The position numbers and the translations under genes were made by a program. Below are positions 58,778 through 64,000 of a DNA stretch of 64,000 bases, in pieces; positions within the stretch are counted from its first letter, which is position 1, and each line of letters opens with the position of its first letter. The DNA is from Eonycteris spelaea (taxonomy: Eukaryota > Chordata > Mammalia > Chiroptera > Pteropodidae). Where the stretch lies: contig PUFA01000006.1 in assembly GCA_003508835.1 (NCBI GenBank), positions 6,758,001 to 6,822,000 of the forward strand, given 5' to 3'. The notes below the pieces were generated by a model. The model worked only from the letters and a program-made list of their open reading frames with translations, did not search any database and was not told the origin of the DNA.

Positions 58778-61700
58778 CCCTCTCCCTCTCCCTCCCTCTC
58801 CCCCGCCCCTCCATGTTTCTGGACTCTCAAGGCCTGGCATGCTTCCTCCGCCCTTGGAGAATGCCCTGCCAAACTCCAGCTGTAGCTCCCTGGTCAGATG
58901 GCAGGTCCTAAGGAAGCCCTTAAACCAGATTGTCCTAGCAAATGTTGTCAAAGCTTCATGTTCTGTACCTGCAATTTCGTGTAGTTAATTAATTCTACCT
59001 GGCTTCTAACAAAAGACCCATGTTCTCTATCCCACACTTCCCCACACTTCCCAGAGACAGAGACAAACACTTACCATTTTTAGCTGTTACTTAATTATTT
59101 TCTTTTATATTTTTAATACATGCTAATGATTCTATTTCTGGATCCCTCCCCTCCCCCAGTTTTAGATATTTATTAAGTTCCTCTGATAGTAATGAGAATT
59201 AGGTTTCTTAACAGCCGTCCTCTCGTCCTCTCGCCAATATATGGCCCCTCCCTCTGTTCTCCCTGTGTTGTCTGTTTGGCTAAATTGTCATTCAGTGTTT
59301 ACATTATTCTGACTGTAAAATACCAGCCACAGCTGATCCACACAGTGCTGCGATTATTACTGCTTTCCAGTAGAACCTTCTGTTTTCCTTGGCGCTAACT
59401 AGCTCCATTTTGTTTGTTGCTAACAGATCACCTGGTAGAGTGGGACCTTTCAGAATGTTCAGGCGCCTCCCTTCCTGTTGGCCCTGGTGGCTGCCCAGGC
59501 TGGCTGCAGGGTCTTCTTCCTGGCCTTTCCTTTCACCGTCATCCCAAGAATTCCCATGGTTGTTTCTTGTATGGGATCCCTTGTTCCTTGAATCTCTTTT
59601 CTTCTTCGTGTGTTTTTCTGTCTTTTCTGCTAGACTCACACTTCAAATGTCTGGTTCTTCTTGGCTCTTCATTCATATTTAAGAGTGAGCCACTAAAAGT
59701 CAATAGAAGTTTTATGCAGAGGGTGGGCTTGTTGAATGATGATTGGATAGAAACCCAGTATTTTGTTGGAGGACACCCTAGATGTCAGTGTCTGTACGTC
59801 TTTACTCTTGGGATTTGAGTTTCCCCAGAAAGGAGCCTTCCAATTTCCAGCTCAGGGGTGGATACCTCTGGCCATAGTTCTGGAAATTCAGCGAGGGTAA
59901 GGGCCTGAGGGTCTCACTATTCAGTATTTAGACTTTTACTTAATCACTTTGGAAATACTTGCTTTCAGCCACTGTCCTCTCTAAATCTAGGAACCCTTTC
60001 AGGCCTGAAAATTAAAGATATTCTCAGAAAGGCCAGGTTTTGAAAACAGATCATCATCCTCTAGCGCTTTGAGTAGAGAAGTCGTGTTCCCGTGATGAGC
60101 AGAATGGTTGGAGAGGTGACTTTCTACAGACTTCCCGCCAGTCTTCTTGATTTCAGTCTCACCCTTGGAGCCGCCTGTGTTGCCAATTCCCGAGGCCTTT
60201 TGTGATTCATCGACAATATTTTTGCTGGATTTTTAGTTTTTCTGCTTTTGTAGCCACTTCGTTTTTATGTTTTGTAACGGGCCAAGGTAGACACTATTTT
60301 TTAGCTGCTGGTAGTTTGTTAACATCCCATGTTAGTTTTTATTATCTCAGCTCCAGCTCATTCTTCGGTTTCCTGTGTTTGCTTCTATGGGTCTGTATGT
60401 GTTCATTCCCACTGCTGTCATTCTAGTGGATTTAGGGAGGGAGCGCGGTTGGCATGGGTGTTCAGTTAACATCTTTAATCAGAAGTCTCCTTCAATTTGT
60501 AGACTCTTCCTAAGCTCTGCTTCCTTGAGACTTTCATCCAGTGGTCTAACTTTCGAGGTTGCTTCTTTTTCCTTTTGTTTATTTTGGTAACAAAAACGCA
60601 AACGTGCAGAGAAAAGGAGGGGCAGGCCATGGTATTGCCAACAGTGCATCTGCTAAGGTTCTCTTCGCTGAAGACATTTATCAGTGGTCGGTGTTCTTGC
60701 TAGTTGATGGCTAACCAACTGTTTGTTTGTTTTTCGACCTACATATTTTTAACGTTAAAACATTCAAGAATAATTTCACATGAGTGACTGAGGAAATGAC
60801 TCACCTCTGATTTATTAATAAGTGTATGTATCCAGCCTTCTCAGGCCAAGTAGGTGGCGATGTGTGTCTAGGCTTTAAATCGATTAGTAGCACCGGTTTG
60901 CACTGTATTCTTTGCATTAGCAAAGTAACACCGCCTGTTAGTCGAAGGGGTTTTCATGACCGCATGTATGTAGTGTGTATTCTTTTTTGAACAGTTGCAC
61001 ACTGACAAGAAACAGATCAGCGTCGGGTTCATTGGCTATCCAAATGTTGGCAAGAGCTCTGTGATAAACACATTGCGCTCCAAGAAAGTTTGCAACGTAG
61101 CTCCCATTGCGGGTGAAACAAAGGTACGTCTGGCCTGAGGGGGTCTTCTTTACCAATACATAATTTATTTCCATGGAAGATGATTCTTTGGGACATGGAG
61201 ATTTCTGTCTGCTTCTCTTGACCCAAGATCACTCTTTAGTTTAGTCTCTGTGAAATAGTTTGGAATGTGCCAGAGTTGTTTCTGCTCATTTTGATAAGAC
61301 TAAGAATACTTTGTATGCCATTATGTGGCTTTGGCATGATTTGATAAGTGCCATTCATATTTAAGTCTGTTTCAAATTGTCACTTTTACTTTCATAAACA
61401 AAACTAATCCACAAATATTTCATGCCTGAGTTAAGAAAAAAAGCTCACTATGAGGGAAGATTCTGGCAGTTGTGGGGGTCATACTCCAGAACACAGAATG
61501 TTTGGGGCGCAGCTTGGTTTGTACTGAAAGGAAGAGAGGCCAAATGGTATTAAGCTTCCAAGAGTACTTTTAAAAAGCAGGGAGAGGTTTACTGGATATT
61601 ATTGCACAATACTAGATGGAGATCCTGCCTCTGCATTATTTTTAGACTCTTAGCTGATGGAAACTATAGTTTATACTTAGTGAAGTGCCTCAAGCATGGC

Positions 61701-63229
61701 ACAAGTAGAGAGACTTTGTTGCTTAAATATGCAGCAGGTTGCTTCTCTGTGACTGCCCCTGCCCCGCTTCTCTAGCTTCGTGAGCATCATTGGTTTGTGA
61801 AATTAGACTGCTCGTGTTTGACCCGGGAAGTCTCTGGCTTTTTTCTGTCTCAGGTCTGGCAGTATATTACCTTGATGCGTCGGATATTCCTTATCGACTG
61901 TCCAGGTGTGGTTTACCCCTCTGAGGACTCGGAGACAGACATTGTGCTAAAAGGAGTTGTGAGTATTCCAGTCCTCGTGGACTCTTTCTTTGCTTTTCGG
62001 GGAATGCATCCCGTGGGGAACACTGGATACCCTTGCTTTTTACTCATTCAGAAAACAGTTTGGGGTCAACCTGTCTGACCAGACTTTAGGAACGTGATGC
62101 TGAACAGGGCAACCTCTCCATTCCACTTAAGCCTTTTTGAGGAGTTAGTGGGACCGTGGGCATATCTGGTCAATGTCATCCCACAAAAGTGTTTGTAGTT
62201 TACACACAGGATCCAAAGAGAAGCAGGGCCTGTTTATATTTAGCGATAATTCATCTCCGTGGGTTTATGGGTTGAGTCATTTTGGAACTCAGTCATTTCC
62301 TCACTTATTTCTGAATATGACCGAAAACTTTAACTGGTTCCACTTAACCTTAACCAGGACGGCTGGCTATACATCCTGTACGCATTCCTCCCCTTCTCTC
62401 TCAAACTATTCCATTCTCTTTGTGTCCTGGGATTGGCAGGCTTTTAACCATTTCTGCAAGTGAGTGGCAAGACACATTCCAAGTTTAAACTGCTTGCGGA
62501 AGCTGCTCAGTGAGTTTGTGGTGAACTGGGATTAGAGCTGAGTCCTGGGCTCCGTGGCTGTGGCTGGCTTGCATCCAGTCACATCGAGCCACCTTAGAGA
62601 CAGGCTCCTGCCAGGCCATACTTGCTGTGTAGCGTTGAAATACCAGATATTGTAGCAGAGAACACTGGGAACTTCCCTGCTTTCATACTAAGGTTCATAA
62701 GGAAGAGAATTTTTATTAATATCTAGGTTCAAGTTGAAAAAATTAAGACTCCTGAAGACCATATTGGTGCTGTACTTGAACGAGCAAAGCCAGAATATAT
62801 CAGCAAGACATACAAGATTGATTCTTGGGAGAATGCTGAGGACTTTCTTGAGAAGCTAGCTTTCCGGACTGGGAAGTTATTAAAGGTGAGCCAGCGTTGA
62901 TGAGATTTGAGACTGGGACATCCTGCAGGCATGTGCGTATGTGATCTGGACCTCTTTTTTCTTTCTTTTTTTAAAAAAATAATCTGCATCGTGTGAGCAG
63001 TGTGAAACCTAGCAGGTAAATTGGTGGTGAACAATTGGGAGAGTTAACATGCCTCCAAACTGGGAGGTGGTTTTGTCCTTTCAGTCTAATTGGGAGTCTT
63101 TCTCTGACATTTCAGGGTGGCGAGCCCGACTTACAGACCGTGGGCAAGATGGTTCTCAACGACTGGCAGAGGGGCCGCATTCCCTTCTTTGTCAAGCCAC
63201 CCAACGCAGAGCCGCCTGCAGCCCCACAG
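47020..63229 (+). CDS. GNL2: GNL2 nucleolar GTPase, coding exons 1-12 (3' part beyond the window)
   Basis: Nucleolar GTPase (yeast Nog2/Nug2 counterpart) that associates with pre-60S particles and acts in maturation and export of the large ribosomal subunit. Exons: 47020-47083, 48787-48871, 49850-49944, 51556-51695, 54535-54719, 56695-56761, 57665-57823, 58378-58491, 60995-61123, 61854-61958, 62727-62885, 63116-63229; all GT-AG with consistent phases, giving 472 uninterrupted codons of about 731 in human. Order of domains: basic N-terminus (NGP1NT domain, about 40-170), then a circularly permuted GTPase: LDARDP 224-229, G4 NKCD 255-258, G1 GYPNVGKSS 317-325, G3 DCPG 361-364. This G4-before-G1 order defines the YlqF/YawG family. 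The acidic and basic C-terminal region lies past the right edge. Residues agree with human GNL2 at nearly all positions I can recall; identity is certain. Confidence 0.97.
47626..47672 (+). repeat. (GA)n microsatellite
   Basis: Uninterrupted GA dinucleotides followed by GAAA units; purine-only strand. Confidence 0.97.
47945..48110 (-). repeat. MIR SINE, reverse orientation
   Basis: 'agatgaagacactgagccaa' followed by 'gaagtaacttgtcatagtta' fits the reverse MIR core. Confidence 0.65.
48325..48575 (+). repeat. MIR SINE, near full length
   Basis: 'agtagtggttaagagcacag', 'tgtgtgactttgggcaagat', 'tgcctcagtttcttagccta' and 'gacaatgcctgtgatgtgga' cover the MIR from 5' to 3'. Confidence 0.88.
48787..48871 (+). 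CDS. GNL2: GNL2 coding exon 2
   Basis: 85 bp, phase 1 in and phase 2 out. Encodes [20 protein letters not shown] and MYRQKER. Acceptor TTTCCTAG, donor GTGAGC. Confidence 0.96.
49850..49944 (+). CDS. GNL2: GNL2 coding exon 3
   Basis: 95 bp, phase 2 in and phase 1 out. Encodes [19 protein letters not shown] through [11 protein letters not shown], the conserved NGP1NT domain. Acceptor CACTTTAG, donor GTAAGT. The preceding intron (48872-49849) has T- and A-rich tracts near 49710-49770 and nothing else I can name. Confidence 0.96.
49945..51555 (+). other. GNL2: GNL2 intron 3
   Basis: Holds a sense MIR at about 50700-50920 ('atcaatttcctcatctctaa'); otherwise no recognisable element. Confidence 0.85.
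51556..51695 (+). CDS. GNL2: GNL2 coding exon 4
   Basis: 140 bp, phase 1 in, phase 0 out. Encodes [20 protein letters not shown] to [10 protein letters not shown]. Acceptor AAAACAG, donor GTAAGA. Confidence 0.97.
51885..52110 (+). repeat. MIR SINE
   Basis: 'caaagcacagacattgcagt', 'tcacttccccagctgtaaag' and 'acatctgtaaaactcttggc' follow the sense MIR. Confidence 0.75.
52891..52969 (+). repeat. Tandem duplication, 39-40 bp unit
   Basis: Two copies share cagagtaatggatgag and the following ttttctgctttggcctt (52898-52930 and 52937-52969), offset by 39 bases. Recent, in intron 4 of GNL2. Confidence 0.93.
53371..53585 (+). mobile_element. hAT DNA transposon with 8-bp target-site duplication
   Basis: Ends CAGTGG... 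and ...GGGGACCCCTG, with the internal phrases 'tgctgtgcggcccggttcct' and 'gctacaaatacagatgaaat' of a common eutherian non-autonomous element. Flanked by GTTTAGAG (53363-53370) and GATTAGAG (53586-53593), an 8-bp duplication with one mismatch. Internally deleted relative to the usual element. Confidence 0.87.
54535..54719 (+). CDS. GNL2: GNL2 coding exon 5
   Basis: 185 bp, phase 0 in, phase 2 out. Encodes [20 protein letters not shown] to DLVTEDTGV. Acceptor TCTTTAG, donor GTACAG. The residue after the first Asn is Ala rather than the Leu I recall in human. Confidence 0.96.
54720..56694 (+). other. GNL2: GNL2 intron 5
   Basis: Contains an antisense L1 3' fragment at 56107-56563. The rest (54800-56100) is AT-rich without an element I can name. 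Confidence 0.85.
56107..56563 (-). repeat. L1 (L1M-type) 3' fragment, reverse orientation
   Basis: 'attttattgtggtaaaatat', 'tttaccactttaac', 'aattcagtggcattaagtat', 'ttactgtttaatgggtaaag' (complement) and 'gtctggcctatttcactagt' are the reverse complement of old mammalian L1 3' ends. Confidence 0.85.
56695..56761 (+). CDS. GNL2: GNL2 coding exon 6
   Basis: 67 bp, phase 2 in, phase 0 out. Encodes [22 protein letters not shown] (written with a break). Acceptor TTATTTAG, donor GTAAGA. Confidence 0.96.
56762..57664 (+). other. GNL2: GNL2 intron 6
   Basis: Contains a short reverse MIR-like piece near 57110-57230 ('catttcataggtgagaacac'). Nothing else recognised; the open frame at 56798-57040 is non-coding. 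Confidence 0.8.
57665..57823 (+). CDS. GNL2: GNL2 coding exon 7 (G4 motif)
   Basis: 159 bp, in phase 0 at both ends. Encodes [20 protein letters not shown], then [18 protein letters not shown] (residues 255-258) is the guanine-specificity motif and comes before the P-loop, as expected for a permuted GTPase. Acceptor TTTGCAG, donor GTAAGT. Confidence 0.97.
58378..58491 (+). CDS. GNL2: GNL2 coding exon 8
   Basis: 114 bp, phase 0. Encodes [20 protein letters not shown] to [12 protein letters not shown] occupies the G5 position. Acceptor ACTTTAG, donor GTATTG. The preceding intron 57824-58377 holds nothing I recognise. Confidence 0.97.
58492..60994 (+). other. GNL2: GNL2 intron 8
   Basis: 2.5 kb. 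Starts with a CA/CT microsatellite (58706-58773). The part at 59040-60590 is diverged and pyrimidine-rich, possibly an old repeat, but I cannot assign it. Its open frames (e.g. 59304-59639 minus, 59414-59818 plus) have no recognisable product. Confidence 0.85.
58706..58773 (+). repeat. (CA)n-(CT)n compound microsatellite
   Basis: About 11 CA units run directly into about 23 CT units, then a CCCTCT-rich tail to about 58800. Confidence 0.97.
60995..61123 (+). CDS. GNL2: GNL2 coding exon 9 (P-loop)
   Basis: 129 bp, phase 0. Encodes [20 protein letters not shown] then [20 protein letters not shown] and [12 protein letters not shown] (317-325) is the G1/Walker A motif; PIAGET holds the G2 threonine. 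Acceptor GAACAG, donor GTACGT. Confidence 0.98.
61124..61853 (+). other. GNL2: GNL2 intron 9
   Basis: 730 bp with no repeat or exon I can support. Confidence 0.85.
61854..61958 (+). CDS. GNL2: GNL2 coding exon 10 (G3 motif)
   Basis: 105 bp, phase 0. Encodes [20 protein letters not shown] then [19 protein letters not shown] (361-364) is the G3/Walker B motif. Acceptor TGTCTCAG, donor GTGAGT. Confidence 0.97.
61959..62726 (+). other. GNL2: GNL2 intron 10
   Basis: 768 bp; the open frame at 62173-62463 has no recognisable product. No named repeat seen. Confidence 0.85.
62727..62885 (+). CDS. GNL2: GNL2 coding exon 11
   Basis: 159 bp, phase 0. Encodes [20 protein letters not shown] to [16 protein letters not shown], the helical part closing the permuted GTPase. 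Acceptor TATCTAG, donor GTGAGC. Confidence 0.97.
63116..63229 (+). CDS. GNL2: GNL2 coding exon 12 (last in window)
   Basis: 114 bp, phase 0. Encodes [20 protein letters not shown], then [18 protein letters not shown]. Acceptor ATTTCAG, donor GTAAGA. The next exon (LLPSSS-like in human) is not found in 63230-64000, so the rest of the gene lies outside. Confidence 0.97.
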
Positions 63230-64000
63230 GTAAGAACAGAGTGGACCCGCCGCTTGGAAAGCACGGTTACAGACCTAGGTGTGGTGTCCTTTGGTTGCCT
63301 CCCTTTAGGGAGCATCGTCTTCCTTTGAGGTAGGTATTTCCGTTGCAGTGTCTCCCAGTCCAGTGTGCCATTGCCGTGACCTTGCTGAGGGGGTAGTTGG
63401 AAACCAAAAAATAGATGCATGATGATCAAGTTTAAATACCAGCCTGTAGGACCTTGAAGAAAGGGGGCTTCTTAAATGTAAGTGTTCTTCTGGCACTTGC
63501 ACGTCTTCTTACACTTGAGGAGCAGAGGCATTTCTAAGATTTATTTCTTAGACATTTATTAGACCCAGCCATGTGCTGGGCAGAGGGAATGTAGAATAAG
63601 TAACAGTGCTTTCCCTCCAGAAACTCATTATCAAGTGGGAAAGGCAAGTGGCATTTTTGATACTCAGGGAAAGAAGTCTTAGCTTTGGGGCTTCGGGACT
63701 GGGTTGAGAAGCTTCCCTATTGTTCCATTTCCCTCACCCTGGCAACAGACTGCCACAGGCTCCAGCTTTAGCACATTGCTTTTCTGTCCCTCGGATCTTT
63801 TGCAGAGCTCTGCCAAGTCTCTTAAAGAAGAGGTGGCCTCCCTCCCTATTAATCTTTTGAGCTACATAGCTTTGATTTTCTCTTATTTGAGCTCCATTCC
63901 CAGTGTTTCAGTTGTCAGCTAGAAATTTCCAATTAAACAGTTCCCCATCATTTCAAAATCAACATACTTGATTAACATCAGCAAACTGATGTTAATCTAC
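63230..64000 (+). other. GNL2: GNL2 intron 12, 5' part
   Basis: Starts with donor GTAAGA. Holds a diverged repeat-like phrase near 63540-63650 ('ccatgtgctgggcagaggga') and no exon I can support. Confidence 0.8.

Noticed and set aside
58342..58872. 176-codon minus-strand frame over GNL2 exon 8
   Set aside because: It consists of the antisense of exon 8 plus the (CT)n/(CA)n repeat translated as Arg-Glu and Val-Cys runs.
63808..63922. Possible GNL2 exon 13 after 'cttttgcag'
   Set aside because: The translation after this AG (SSAKSLKEEVASLP) does not resemble the known continuation of GNL2 and no donor restores phase 0.
1..64000. CRISPR arrays, bacterial operons, phage or plasmid modules
   Set aside because: The window is spliced mammalian DNA; no direct-repeat/spacer array or prokaryotic gene organisation exists.
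1..64000. tRNA, rRNA or snRNA genes
   Set aside because: No cloverleaf with paired A and B boxes or snRNA signature was seen; an isolated B-box-like 'ggttcaacccc' at 19980-19990 lacks the rest of a tRNA.

Overview
This window is nuclear DNA from a placental mammal. It carries two protein-coding genes on the + strand, both split by GT-AG introns: RSPO1 (R-spondin 1, a secreted Wnt-signalling enhancer), complete, and the first twelve coding exons of GNL2 (nucleolar GTPase, also called nucleostemin-like 2 or NGP-1), which runs off the right edge. RSPO1 followed by GNL2 in the same orientation matches the human 1p34.3 order as I remember it. The interspersed repeats (MIR, L2, MER5A, MER20, MaLR LTRs, hAT elements, 5'-truncated L1) are those of Eutheria. 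I see no Alu, rodent B1/B2, carnivore tRNA-Lys SINE or equid ERE. The wording of the L1 3' end near 2870-3300 reminds me of laurasiatherian, possibly bat, L1s; that is a weak guess.

Layout. 1-13300: upstream intergenic DNA with MIR, L2, L1 and LTR remnants and no gene I can support. 13310-14900: a strongly GC/CpG-rich island, taken as the RSPO1 promoter with a likely non-coding first exon ending at 13903. 18529-18891: 5'UTR plus first coding exon of RSPO1. 28968-32659: the other four coding exons, followed by a CA-rich 3'UTR and an ATTAAA signal near 33204. 33230-46730: intergenic DNA with nested repeats plus a repeat-poor stretch at 41700-43450. 46770-47110: small CpG-rich GNL2 promoter and first exon. 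47020-63229: GNL2 coding exons 1-12 (472 codons of about 731).

The most notable observation is in RSPO1. The second coding exon (28968-29158) is 191 bp, although both flanking introns are phase 1, so a multiple of 3 (192) is required. A G run that I recall as four bases in the human gene has three here (28978-28980). Read through the normal acceptor, the protein leaves frame at codon 37 and stops at TGA 29144-29146. A shifted acceptor 11 nt downstream (AG at 28977-28978) would restore the frame. So this is an assembly or sequencing error, a real damaging allele, or a splice-rescued deletion. Every other RSPO1 and GNL2 exon checked keeps frame and has canonical splice sites.

The two genes do not form a pathway together. 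RSPO1 is a secreted ligand that binds LGR4/5/6 and ZNRF3/RNF43 to stabilise Frizzled receptors. GNL2 is a nucleolar GTPase of 60S ribosome assembly and shows a circularly permuted G-motif order spread over exons 7-10.
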